Source: Mesorhizobium sp. (GTDB lineage: Bacteria > Pseudomonadota > Alphaproteobacteria > Rhizobiales > Rhizobiaceae). Taken from it: DNA of 57,761 nucleotides. This document shows, piece by piece, positions 17,047 through 25,924 of this stretch. The stretch's first letter is position 1; each line of letters begins with the position of its first letter. The DNA is taken from positions 1 to 57,761 of the forward strand of contig SAPZ01000032.1 of NCBI GenBank assembly GCA_004020875.1. The letters run 5' to 3'. The notes under the pieces were generated by a model. The model was not told where the DNA came from. It was given only the letters and a program-made list of their open reading frames with translations, and did no database searches. Made by a program: the position numbers and the translations under genes.

Positions 17047-18965
17047 TCACAACTCCTGGCGCTCTTTAACTGCCAAACCAAGCGCTTGGCTGAGTGGCAC
17101 CGCCTTGGAGAACAGGAAGCCCTGAGCGGTTTTGCAGCCAAGCTTGTGCAGAGTTTGCCGATCCGCCTCTGTCTCGACGCCCTCGGCCATGACCTCGATC
17201 CCGAGCGTCCGACCAAGATCGATCACGGTTTTGACAAGCAGCCGATCCTCCCGCGATTGGCTAAACCGCGAATGAAGCCCTGGTCTATTTTCACCTTCCT
17301 TATCCGACTGTCCTTGAGCGATGCCAACGTGGAAAAGCCGGTGCCGAAGACATCGAGCGCGATGGAAATGCCGGCATGTGAAAGCCGTCCGAGCTTTTCA
17401 TCGACCCTGTCCGGGTCCACGGGCGATTCTTCTGTTATCTCAATTTCGAACATCGTTGCAGGGAGGTCCTTTGCCGCCAGACCATTCAGAACCATTTCGT
17501 CGATATCGCCGGCCTCCAATTCGCGCGGTGAAACGTTCATCGTCACACGAACATCACGACAGTCAGCTTTCACCAAGGCGTCGATAAAAGCGCAACATTC
17601 GGAAAATACAGCTCGAGTTAGCAGCTGGAGCATTCCGGTTTCGCGTGCCGCTGTCATGATTTCGGGCGGAGAGATGGAACCGTGAATCGGATGGGACCAC
17701 CTTAGCAACCCTTCAAAACCGATCACAGCTTCGGTGTCGAGTCTTACGATTGGCTGGAACCAAGGGCCCAAGCTTCTCGTCTTTATCGCCGAATGAAGAT
17801 CGCGTTCGATGGACTGGCGGCGTTGCAGTTCCCGGTCGAGCTCGGCATCGAACAGGCAAAATTCGTTCCTGCCACGGCGCTTAGCTGTGTAAAGGGCGAT
17901 GTCCGCCCGCAACAACATTTCCGTCAGCCCCGGGTTTTTAGCCGAGTATATTCCTATGGATGCCCCGATCCGGACGGAGGCGACGCCAGGATAGGGGCGA
18001 GCAAGCTTGGATATGAGATTGGATGCGAGATTGCTGGGAGAAGGCGAATTTCTAAGCGAGGAAAAAACCAGCACGAATTCATCGCCACCGATGCGGGCGA
18101 GCGTTGAGCCCTCCGGTGCTTCTTCCTCTATTCGGCGGGCGATCCTGGCAAGCAGCTCGTCACCCGTTCTGTGACCGTAGGTATCGTTGACAGATTTGAA
18201 CCCATCCAGATCAATCAGCATGGCCACAAAGGGCCCATCAGTGTTCTCAAACTGATCGATTGCATGTTCGAGGCCGCGCCTGTTGAGGAGCGCGGTAAGA
18301 TGGTCCTCCCTGGAATTGCGCTCCATTTCCGCGGCAAGCCGCTCGGCTTGATGTCTCAGGCGGCTCGCGTCACGGAAGCGCGCTTGTCCAACGAACGAGG
18401 CTCGAGCCAGGCCGCCCTCGAAAAGCAGGACGGCAAAAGCCAGAATGTAGTTTTCCAGGGTTCCCTTCGTCAGCAAGCATGCGGCGGCAATGAGGAGTGG
18501 CGGTGTGATGAAGTATATCGCTGCCGCAGCATATGAGCTGCCGTACGTGACCGCGCCAGCTGAAATGCCCGCCAGAATTATTAGATGCAGCGATGCTTGA
18601 GACGTCGTGTACCCAGCCGTTAGGACGGCAAGGAATGACCAGGTGAATCCCGCCAGAAGAGCAAGCCTGCCAAACCAGCGAAGCCGCAGCCAAACCCGTG
18701 TCAGATCATCCTGGACTCCGGGTTCCTTCAGCTGATGAGGGGCGAGTGCAAGGCGGGCGGCATTTATCGCATTAACGACCGAAAACTAGGCCGCGCCAGC
18801 AAGACCGTTCCCGGAAAGGGCCTGCACGGTCAAAATCAGCCCGGACAGCACAATGCTTATCGGCATTGAGACGAAAAGGCCTGCCCTCAGATCAGCGAGC
18901 TGGTCCTGAAGGATTCTCGCCTCCAGCGGATCTTCTTTTTCCAGGGCTGGACGGGTCAGCTTGCT
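17047..18965 (-). pseudogene. Degenerate membrane GGDEF-EAL protein (c-di-GMP turnover)
   Basis: Reading the minus strand across lesions gives an N-terminal membrane region with several helices, then a GGDEF domain with an intact RIGGDEFV site, then an EAL domain. Defects: no usable start codon before LEKEDPLEARILQDQLADL; an in-frame TAG at 18786-18788 after GNGLAGAA, probably from a Trp codon; and a frameshift near 17250, after which the C-terminal VIDLGRTLGIEVMAEGVETEAD continues in another frame to a stop at 17047. The EAL signature reads EGL and the DDFGTG loop reads DVFGTG, so the phosphodiesterase site was probably already weakened. The longest open piece (17223-18476) could still yield a cyclase domain if translated from its TTG. 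Confidence 0.78.
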
Positions 18966-19122
18966 TACTCCTGCTTGTCCGCAGCCTATGCAGCCCCCCT
19001 GAAGGACGGGTTAATTCTTCAATCGGAGATCAGCGTCGGGAGCAGGATTACTCCGGCGCATGATGCACTCTCTCCCATCGCTCGCCCAGCACATCGCGCA
19101 AAATGCAACTGCTGGTGCAGTA

Positions 19123-20301
19123 TCACCGCTGGAGCTCCGCCGAAATCCCATGCCGGACAAGGGGAACATGTTGGGCAAAGCGAAGCCCCAGATGCCTTGC
19201 AAGCCGTGCCGCCAGGTGGTCTCTGGAGTAGAGTCCAACCAGTATGTTCGTTGCATGGTAGAGCGGCGCCGCCGACAGGCGCAGCCGCCTTTCGTATATG
19301 TGCAGCATGTCGGGGTCGCCAACATTGCGGCCGTCGCGGCACGCAGTCATGATTCCACGGGCGAGTTGCTTCTGGCTGCTGAGACCGATGTTGAATCCGT
19401 GAGCGGTCACCGGGTGCATGCCGATGGCAGCGTCGCCGATGAGTGCGGCGCTCGGGGCCCGGAATTTGTGCGCCCAGGTCGTGACCAGCGGATAGGTATG
19501 GCGCTTGCTTGCCAAGGTCATTTTTCCAAGGCGCCCTCGACACAGTTTCGTCAACTCCGACAGGAACAAATCGTCATCGAAGGCAAGCAGTCTATAGGCC
19601 TCGTTTGAGCGCAATGTGAGCAGCAGCGACGACACGCCCTCCGCGAGGGGCAATATCGCTATCGTCTGATGGTGATCGAACCATTCGATGGCGATCTGGT
19701 GGTGGGCGCGCTCGTGCCTCACTCGGCAAATCAGCATCGAGTGGCCAAGCCGGTTGATATCGGCGCCGATGCCCAGCAGATCACGCGTGGCGGACAAACG
19801 CGAATCCGCGGCAACAACAAGCCGAGCAGTTAAACGCGCGCCATTAGAGAGCGTTACGACTGCTCCTTCTTGGCTGTTTGTTGCATCGACGACCGAGTGG
19901 CCGCACAACAGCCGGGCGCGATCCTGCAAGCGGACGATTTTGAACAGCGCCTCGCGGATCCGGCAATTTGGAACCAAAACCCCCAGCGGTTCTCCAGAGT
20001 TGCTGGGAGGATCGAAACGAAGAGCGAATGCGCTCGAGCCGTTGAGCACGCGCGCGCCTTGAATTGCTGATTTGTCCGAAGCCGGGATGACATCCCAGGC
20101 GCCGAGCTCGCGAAGGGTTCTGATCGAAGCGTTGGTCAGCGCGATTTCGCGACCATCGAAAGCCGGATTCGCCAGACTATCGAATGTGTTCTGTTCAACA
20201 ACTGCCACCTTGAGTTCGCTTTGGGCAAGCGACGCAGCGAACGAAAGGCCGACCGGCCCGGCTCCAACGACAACGATGTCAAAATTGTCGTCAGAGCCCA
20301 T
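19123..20301 (-). CDS. ubiM: UbiM-type flavin monooxygenase (ubiquinone hydroxylase)
   Basis: A 392-residue FAD monooxygenase of the UbiH/UbiF/COQ6 class. It has the Rossmann motif FDIVVVGAGPVGLSFAASLAQS at residues 7-30, PAFDGREIALT near 47, and SAALIGDAAIGMHPVTAHGFNIGL, the second FAD-binding motif, near 290. The PAFDGREIALT segment and length match UbiM, the alphaproteobacterial enzyme that hydroxylates the ubiquinone ring. The ATG at 20301 overlaps the stop of the upstream CHAT-like gene as TGATG, so the two are translationally coupled. With fixNOQP-GHIS nearby and an anaerobox upstream of the pair, a role in quinone supply under low oxygen is a reasonable inference. Confidence 0.83.
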   Translation of the reverse strand: MGSDDNFDIVVVGAGPVGLSFAASLAQSELKVAVVEQNTFDSLANPAFDGREIALTNASIRTLRELGAWDVIPASDKSAIQGARVLNGSSAFALRFDPPSNSGEPLGVLVPNCRIREALFKIVRLQDRARLLCGHSVVDATNSQEGAVVTLSNGARLTARLVVAADSRLSATRDLLGIGADINRLGHSMLICRVRHERAHHQIAIEWFDHHQTIAILPLAEGVSSLLLTLRSNEAYRLLAFDDDLFLSELTKLCRGRLGKMTLASKRHTYPLVTTWAHKFRAPSAALIGDAAIGMHPVTAHGFNIGLSSQKQLARGIMTACRDGRNVGDPDMLHIYERRLRLSAAPLYHATNILVGLYSRDHLAARLARHLGLRFAQHVPLVRHGISAELQR

Positions 20302-20903
20302 CAGCGTGCCGCCATCCTGTCGGCTATCCTCGTGTAACGGTGGAACTGAGCCGACTGACATCCGCTGAGCTCCGTGCCCGCCGCCAACGCGTATGATGCT
20401 CCGCAGCACATTGACATCACGAGGATCTTCGGCGCTGGATCCGAGCCTTGGAACATTTCTACGAAGTCAGCCCAAAGAAGGCTACCTCGCCCACTGGACG
20501 AAGCGATCCCGTCTCCATTGCCGTGCCCAGCGATGTGAAGCACGTCGCACTTCGCCTTGTTCGCTTGGACTACAGCCTCACGAAAATGCTTTCGGTCCAA
20601 AGCAATGTGGAGCTCCGCGCGGATGTTGACAGTCTTTAGCATCTTCTGTGTGATCGGTCCGTCCGCCCTGTCGGCGAAGTAGTCATTCGCGTTGTGGCAG
20701 TCGATGATGTGAACGGCGCTCATGGGATTCTGCCTATTATTATCGTCGTGACGAGTGGATACCACGTGCGGAACACCGTGATCTGCGCTGAGTTTCGGTG
20801 ACCGCATTGCTGCAAGGCGCAGGGCCGGAAATTGGCATGGATCGGCAATGAAGCATGCAACCCCATCAGAGGTGGACGCGTCTGGCCGCGATACATAAGT
20901 CAT
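20301..20903 (-). CDS. Small CHAT/caspase-like protein, coupled to ubiM
   Basis: A 200-residue protein of unknown function. The second part resembles the caspase-HetF-like (CHAT) fold: a strand-turn KAKCDVLHIAGHGNGDGIA with a candidate catalytic His (HG), then about 45 residues later KILVMSMCCGAS with a candidate catalytic Cys. The ATG at 20903 has AAGGAG at ideal spacing; an internal Met at 20722 would give only the CHAT-like part but lacks a ribosome site. The region after the Cys is only about 28 residues, shorter than usual, and runs straight into ubiM with a TGATG overlap, so C-terminal truncation is possible. An FNR/FixK box lies about 53 bases upstream. Protease activity is inference. 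Confidence 0.5.
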   Translation of the reverse strand: MTYVSRPDASTSDGVACFIADPCQFPALRLAAMRSPKLSADHGVPHVVSTRHDDNNRQNPMSAVHIIDCHNANDYFADRADGPITQKMLKTVNIRAELHIALDRKHFREAVVQANKAKCDVLHIAGHGNGDGIASSSGRGSLLWADFVEMFQGSDPAPKILVMSMCCGASYALAAGTELSGCQSAQFHRYTRIADRMAAR

Positions 20904-20955
20904 GCATTCTCCTTCGAAGACTGGCCTATAAAGCACCACTGATGCGAATATGACC

Positions 20956-20969
20956 CTGATCTGGATCAG
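20956..20969. promoter_or_regulatory. Anaerobox (FNR/FixK site) before CHAT-ubiM
   Basis: CTGATCTGGATCAG is an almost perfect palindrome of the TTGA-N6-TCAA class bound by FnrN/FixK proteins. Its centre is about 60 bases upstream of the ATG at 20903 on the minus strand, suitable for a position near -41.5 of a transcript. Both the fixN and fnrN/hemN intergenic regions carry the same type of box. Confidence 0.72.
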
Positions 20970-21267
20970 CCAGGGCACGATCAACCGGCACTGGTAGTTC
21001 ACGCTCGGGTGATCGATCGCGACGCTCAACTTGTTACCCGTGCGCACAGTGCGAAGCTCGTCCGGCCGCGCGAGGTACTCTCGCGGCATCAGCCGCCTCA
21101 TACTGGGTGCATGGGAAGGCAGTCCTTCGCACGACAGTGGATTTTCACAAATCAATGTAGTGCCCAGCTTAGGTCAAGCTGGTCATGGAGCATGGACAGC
21201 TTGTTCCCGACCGAGCCGGCTCGACTGACGAGCGGGATCCGCGCATCTTATGCACAGCTGATTGAAA

Positions 21268-21423
21268 TCAGCGTCCCGGTTTGTCGTCCCGATCAATTAG
21301 TATCCGCTCGGCGGCTCCGTCGAGATCTTCGTATTGACCGCTTCGCAATGCCCAGACGAAGCCGGACAGGCCCAGTGCACCCAGAAAAAGGGCCACTGGT
21401 ATGAGATAGAGCAAGGTCGTCAC
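21268..21423 (-). CDS. ccoS: cbb3 oxidase maturation protein CcoS/FixS
   Basis: A 51-residue protein with one N-terminal membrane helix (TLLYLIPVALFLGALGLSGFVWAL) followed by SGQYEDLDGAAERIL, the conserved CcoS motif. Translation starts at a GTG that overlaps the fixI stop codon (GTGA), so it is coupled to fixI. CcoS is needed for cofactor insertion into the cbb3 oxidase. It is the last gene of fixGHIS. Confidence 0.9.
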   Translation of the reverse strand: MTTLLYLIPVALFLGALGLSGFVWALRSGQYEDLDGAAERILIDRDDKPGR

Positions 21424-23708
21424 GAGGATTGTGCCGAATAGCCGACTGCGGAGCGTCTGACTTTTTGAATAACTTGCACCGTCGCATTCGCCATGAAGCC
21501 GTGCAAGCGCAATGCGTTTCCAATAACAAGCAGCGATGAGGCAGACATGGCAATCGCCGCTATCAAAGGCGTGACGTGCCCGAGGATGGCGATTGGTACT
21601 GCCACCGCATTGTAGACGATTGCGATTGCGATGTTCTGCCGGATCAGGTTTCCTGCCTTGCGCGAGACGCCCAGGGCGAGCGGCACCGCCAGGAGGCTTT
21701 CGCGCAGGAAGACGAAGTCTGCCGCGTTGCGGCCAATGTCGACGGCGGTGGCCGGTGCGATCGAGACATGCGCCGCGCTCAGGGCCGGCGTATCGTTGAG
21801 GCCGTCGCCAACCATCAGAACCTTGTGCCCAACTTTCGCGAGGGTTTCGATGCGTTCGAGCTTGCCCGATGGCAGCAGGCACGGAACGAAGTCGTCGATA
21901 TCCAGCAGCTTTGCCACTTCGGCGCAGGCTGCGGCGGTATCGCCCGACAGCATTTGCATCGACACCCCGGCATCGTTCAATCGCTTGATCGCCGCCGCCG
22001 CGTCGGCGCGCAGCGCATTCTCGAAATCGAAGGTCGCGACAATGAACCCGTCTTTTGTCAGGGCCGTTCCACCATAGCCATGTTTGCCTTCACCTCCGGT
22101 CCGGGCCTTCCATCCAGCCCATCCGCGTCGACCCAGCCGCCAAGTGCTTCCGGCGACAGTGGCTTCGATCCCGAACCCCGGATGCTCTGTGACGGCATCG
22201 AATTTGTGTTGCCCGCCAGGAGCGGCAAAGCCGGTCATGGCCTTTGAAAACGGGTGACGCGAATGCGCGGCCATGTCGGCGGCGATTGCCAGCATGCCCG
22301 GATCAATCGAGTCCGCATTGACCAGCCGGGGCTGGCCGAGCGTGAGCGTGCCGGTCTTGTCGAACACGGCAGTATCGATCGCCGCGAGGCGCTCCATGGC
22401 CGAACCGTCCTTGACCATGATACCGCTCTCGAAAAGCCGCCGCGCCGCGACCACTTGGACGATCGGCACGGCGAGGCCGAGCGCGCAGGGGCATGTGATG
22501 ATGAGAACAGCGATGGCGATCGTCATCGCCCGGTGCCAGTCGCCGGTCGCCGCCATCCAGCCCAGGAATGTCACGAAGGCGGTGAGATGAACCAGGGGCG
22601 CGTAGAGTGCCGACACGCGATCAGCGATGCGGCGATAGTGCGCGCGACCGCCCTCGGCGGATTCCATCAGCCGAACCATCTCCGCCAGGAACGAATCCTT
22701 TGCGGCGGCTGTCGCCTGGATCGTCAGCGGGCCGGTAAGATTGAGCACGCCGGCCTGTACTGCTTCGCCCGGCGCCACGTTTTTCGGCGTGCTTTCGCCT
22801 GAGGCCAGCGAGCAGTCGAGATCCGACGTTCCCTGGATGATCTTGCCGTCGACGGGGATCCTCTCACCGGCCGCGATCAACAACCGCATGCCTGGTTCGA
22901 TCTCGCCGACCGGCAGATAGTCGCGCGCGCCGTCGCCGCGCATCACCATGGCGCCACGCGCGGCCATCTGAGACAGGCCCTTCACGGCAGTCCGGGCACG
23001 CTCCCGCATCACATGATCCAGCGTGCGCCCGATCAAAAGGAAGAACAGCAGCGATACCGACGCGTCGAAATAGGCGTGGTCGCCATGATTGATCGTCTCA
23101 TAGAGGCTCATGGCATAGGCGAGCGAAACACCGACCGCGATGGGCACGTCCATATTCATGCGACCATGGCGCAAAGCATTCCAGGCCGAACGGAAGAAGA
23201 TTCCGCCGGCGAAGGCGAGGGCAGGAATGGCGATCAGCGCCGAGACCCAGTGAAACAGGTCGCGGGTAGCACCTTCGGCGCCGGACCAGACAGAGACCGA
23301 AAGCAGCATGATGTTCCCCGCCGCAAAGCCGGCAACAGCGACAGCGCGGATCAGTTCGGCAAGCGTCTTGTCCTTGTCATCGACCTCGGGTGTGAACAGA
23401 TGCGCCTCGTAGCCCAGCCTGCCAAGCGCGGCGACGAAGGGTGGCACCTCGTCTCCTCGCCACCGGACCGCGACCCGCTTCGTCGACAGGTTGACGCGCG
23501 CGCTTTCGACGTGATCGAGCTTTCCAAGTGCCGCCTCGATCGTCTGGATACAGGCGGCGCAATGAACCGTCGGCACTGAAAGATCGGTCTGCCGAAGATC
23601 ATCGCCAAGCGATCGGCTCGCCAACCTGATCTCCTGGCTGGATGGCAGGACCGACGTGGCGCCGTTCAGATCCAGCGCCATTTCAGCGCCCGGTGCACAA
23701 CAGCTCAT
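21420..23708 (-). CDS. fixI: Copper-transporting P1B-type ATPase FixI/CcoI
   Basis: A 762-residue P-type ATPase. In order: Cys-rich N-terminus (MSCCAPGAEM), heavy-metal-associated domain with VHCAACIQTIEAAL, membrane helices, the metal-transport motif CPCALG, phosphorylation site FDKTGTLTLG, and the hinge MVGDGLNDTPAL. The CPC motif and gene order identify FixI (CcoI), which exports copper across the inner membrane for maturation of the cbb3 oxidase encoded upstream. The ATG at 23708 overlaps the fixH stop as ATGA; a longer open frame upstream lies within fixH and is not coding. Confidence 0.93.
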   Translation of the reverse strand: MSCCAPGAEMALDLNGATSVLPSSQEIRLASRSLGDDLRQTDLSVPTVHCAACIQTIEAALGKLDHVESARVNLSTKRVAVRWRGDEVPPFVAALGRLGYEAHLFTPEVDDKDKTLAELIRAVAVAGFAAGNIMLLSVSVWSGAEGATRDLFHWVSALIAIPALAFAGGIFFRSAWNALRHGRMNMDVPIAVGVSLAYAMSLYETINHGDHAYFDASVSLLFFLLIGRTLDHVMRERARTAVKGLSQMAARGAMVMRGDGARDYLPVGEIEPGMRLLIAAGERIPVDGKIIQGTSDLDCSLASGESTPKNVAPGEAVQAGVLNLTGPLTIQATAAAKDSFLAEMVRLMESAEGGRAHYRRIADRVSALYAPLVHLTAFVTFLGWMAATGDWHRAMTIAIAVLIITCPCALGLAVPIVQVVAARRLFESGIMVKDGSAMERLAAIDTAVFDKTGTLTLGQPRLVNADSIDPGMLAIAADMAAHSRHPFSKAMTGFAAPGGQHKFDAVTEHPGFGIEATVAGSTWRLGRRGWAGWKARTGGEGKHGYGGTALTKDGFIVATFDFENALRADAAAAIKRLNDAGVSMQMLSGDTAAACAEVAKLLDIDDFVPCLLPSGKLERIETLAKVGHKVLMVGDGLNDTPALSAAHVSIAPATAVDIGRNAADFVFLRESLLAVPLALGVSRKAGNLIRQNIAIAIVYNAVAVPIAILGHVTPLIAAIAMSASSLLVIGNALRLHGFMANATVQVIQKVRRSAVGYSAQSS

Positions 23709-24202
23709 TGCAGCGCTCCATGAGAAATCATAATCCTGCGGACGTCGCGATAGGGTCGTGTCAGGCCGGCATCGGTGTCGACTTCGACGATCCAGACGCC
23801 GTCCTTCGGCATATGCTGGGCGGCGAACTCCTGGCCGGAGGCGAGGGCGAGCGTGACGGACTTGTCCTCTTTCTCGTAGGCGGGATGACGAAACAGCACC
23901 TTGACGCCGTGCAGAGGAACCGGCTTGCCTGCAGCGTCGGAGAGGCTGTAGCGGACTTCGCCCCATGCGATGGTCAGCTTGCCGGTCCAACCGAGCGCTG
24001 CTTGAGCGCGGCCGGCCTCGGCCTCCTTGTTGAATTGCTGGCTGGCCACATAGGTGTTCTCGACGACGAGGCCGGTCCAACTCGTATTGGCGAGCGTGGC
24101 CATGGTCAGGTTGACCGCGATGACCACCCCGAAGAAGGTGAGAATGATGGCCAGCATGTGCCTGCCGGTGAATTCGCGAGGCTTTTGGGCATTGGCGGTC
24201 AT
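23705..24202 (-). CDS. fixH: cbb3 oxidase assembly protein FixH
   Basis: A 165-residue membrane-anchored protein with an N-terminal helix (HMLAIILTFFGVVIAVNLTMA) and the following ANTSWTGLVVENTYVASQQFN segment diagnostic of FixH. The remainder is a periplasmic domain. It overlaps fixG upstream and fixI downstream by four bases on each side. FixH works with FixI and FixG in assembling the cbb3 oxidase. Confidence 0.92.
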   Translation of the reverse strand: MTANAQKPREFTGRHMLAIILTFFGVVIAVNLTMATLANTSWTGLVVENTYVASQQFNKEAEAGRAQAALGWTGKLTIAWGEVRYSLSDAAGKPVPLHGVKVLFRHPAYEKEDKSVTLALASGQEFAAQHMPKDGVWIVEVDTDAGLTRPYRDVRRIMISHGALQ

Positions 24203-25758
24203 TTGGCGGCCTCTGGCGCGTTGAATGTGGCGGCGTACTCGTTCGACTCGAAGCTCGCCTTATCCTCGACACGGAACTTGAAGGTCTGTGCCGGGGCGTG
24301 GATCTGGTCCGCCGGTTGGCGAACGAAGACCTTCAACGTTTTCAGGCGGTCGGGTTCGACCGGGATGGCGAAAGACCGGCCGGCCGGGATGTCGTCGCCG
24401 ACGACGACCATGTCGGCACCCTCCAGACCCTGCATGGTGACGACGATTGTCCTTGGCTCAGGGATCATGTTGAGCAGCTTGACGCTATAGCCATTGCGGA
24501 TGGAGCCATCGGATAGTGTGACGAATTGCGGATTGCGGTCATGCAGCACGTTCAGTTCGAGCCGATCGCGCGTCAGCAGCGAATAGAGCAGGCCCAGCCC
24601 GATCAGCGACCACAAGCCCATGTAGACGTAGGTGCGCGGCCGGAAGATCTTGCGAATGTGAAAATGCGCCACCTGATCGGAGAAGGTGCCGACAGCAGTC
24701 CTGACCAGCGACGGATTGATTGAACTGGAGCCGCCTGCGATCGCCAGCATCATGTTGGCGTTGTAGTCGGAGAGCGTCGCGTAGGAGATCAGCCCGCGCT
24801 CCTTGCCGAGCTTGTCCATGACGCCGTCGCAGGCGTCGATACACAGCGCGCAGGTAATGCATTCGAGCTGCTGGCCGTCGCGAATGTCGATTCCCATTGG
24901 GCAGACCGCGACGCAGGCATTGCAGTCGACGCAGTCGCCGACGGACTGCCCCGAGGCTTGCACCTTCTTGGCGTGGCGCGATCGCGGCTCGCCGCGCCAG
25001 TCATTGTAGGTGACGGTGAGCGAATTCTCATCGAGCATGGCTGCCTGGATGCGCGGCCATGGGCACATATAGGTGCAGACCTGTTCGCGCATCAGGCCGC
25101 CGAAGGTGTAGGTCGTCGCCGTCAGCACGGCGATGGTGATGTAGGCGACAGGTGCGGCGGTACCGGTGAAAAGCTCGCCCACAAGTGTTGGTGCATCAGC
25201 GAAATAGAAAATCCAGGCGCCACCGGTCGCCGCCCCTATGACAAGCCAGATGGCGTGTTTCGAGACCCGCAGCATCAGCTTGCGGGCGGTCCAGGGGCCG
25301 GCATCGAGTTTCATGCGGGCGTTGCGGTCCCCCTCAATCGCACGCTCGACGACAAGGAACAGATCGACCCACACGGTCTGCGGACATGCATAGCCGCACC
25401 AGGCACGGCCGACAGCAGAGGTAATCAGGAAAAGTCCAACACCGGCCATGACCAGGAGGCCGGCCACATAGAAGAATTCCTGCGGCCAGATCTCGATGAA
25501 GAAAAAGTAGAAGCGCCGATTGGTGAGATCGAGCAGCACGGCCTGGTCCGGGGCAAATGGGCCACGATCCCAATGCAGCCACGCAGTCAGGTAATAGATG
25601 CCAAGTGTGATCGTCATCACCAGCCATTTGAAGCGGCGAAAGTTGCCCGAGGCGCGCTTCGGAAAGATCTTTTGACGCGCGGCATAAAGGGGCTTGCGGG
25701 TTTTGGCGGCATTGACAGTTTCTGTTTCGAGCCGTGTCAACTGCGTCTTGTCACGCAC
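24199..25758 (-). CDS. fixG: Membrane ferredoxin FixG (CcoG), cbb3 maturation
   Basis: A 519-residue protein with several N-terminal membrane helices, a cytoplasmic double 4Fe-4S ferredoxin region (CVDCNACVAVCPMG and CITCALCIDACD) and a C-terminal Ig-like FixG domain. The frame stays open to a GTG at 25794, but the GTG at 25758 follows GGAG at suitable spacing and gives a usual N-terminus (VRDKTQLTRLETE), so I prefer it; the true start is uncertain by 12 codons. CcoG is thought to reduce copper for delivery to the oxidase. It is the first gene of fixGHIS, 166 bases after fixP, with a strong hairpin between. Confidence 0.92.
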   Translation of the reverse strand: MRDKTQLTRLETETVNAAKTRKPLYAARQKIFPKRASGNFRRFKWLVMTITLGIYYLTAWLHWDRGPFAPDQAVLLDLTNRRFYFFFIEIWPQEFFYVAGLLVMAGVGLFLITSAVGRAWCGYACPQTVWVDLFLVVERAIEGDRNARMKLDAGPWTARKLMLRVSKHAIWLVIGAATGGAWIFYFADAPTLVGELFTGTAAPVAYITIAVLTATTYTFGGLMREQVCTYMCPWPRIQAAMLDENSLTVTYNDWRGEPRSRHAKKVQASGQSVGDCVDCNACVAVCPMGIDIRDGQQLECITCALCIDACDGVMDKLGKERGLISYATLSDYNANMMLAIAGGSSSINPSLVRTAVGTFSDQVAHFHIRKIFRPRTYVYMGLWSLIGLGLLYSLLTRDRLELNVLHDRNPQFVTLSDGSIRNGYSVKLLNMIPEPRTIVVTMQGLEGADMVVVGDDIPAGRSFAIPVEPDRLKTLKVFVRQPADQIHAPAQTFKFRVEDKASFESNEYAATFNAPEAAK

Positions 25759-25858
25759 GTGCAACTCCACTTTCCCAGCCAATGTCAGGGGCACCTGTCG
25801 AAAAGCCTCGCGGTAGGACAGCCTTGCCGGGTTGTGCAGATCGCATTAGGAATGGTGT

Positions 25859-25884
25859 CGAGGCCCGGCTCGCGCCGGGCCTCG
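25859..25884 (-). terminator. Strong hairpin between fixP and fixG
   Basis: CGAGGCCCGGC (25859-25869) pairs perfectly with GCCGGGCCTCG (25874-25884) over a four-base TCGC loop. It sits 40 bases after the fixP stop. No T-run follows on the minus strand, so it may be an attenuator, an mRNA-stabilising element or a weak terminator rather than a full stop. It would lower fixGHIS expression relative to fixNOQP if both share a transcript. Confidence 0.6.
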
Positions 25885-25924
25885 TCCGCTTGGCAGGGGT
25901 GACCGAAGAATAGGGCTTCCATTC

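Noticed and set aside
17086..17685. 199-residue plus-strand frame opposite the EAL domain
   Set aside because: Exact antisense of the EAL coding sequence; the minus strand carries the conserved motifs.
21009..21404. Plus-strand frame opposite ccoS
   Set aside because: Antisense to ccoS and its downstream region; no recognisable domain.
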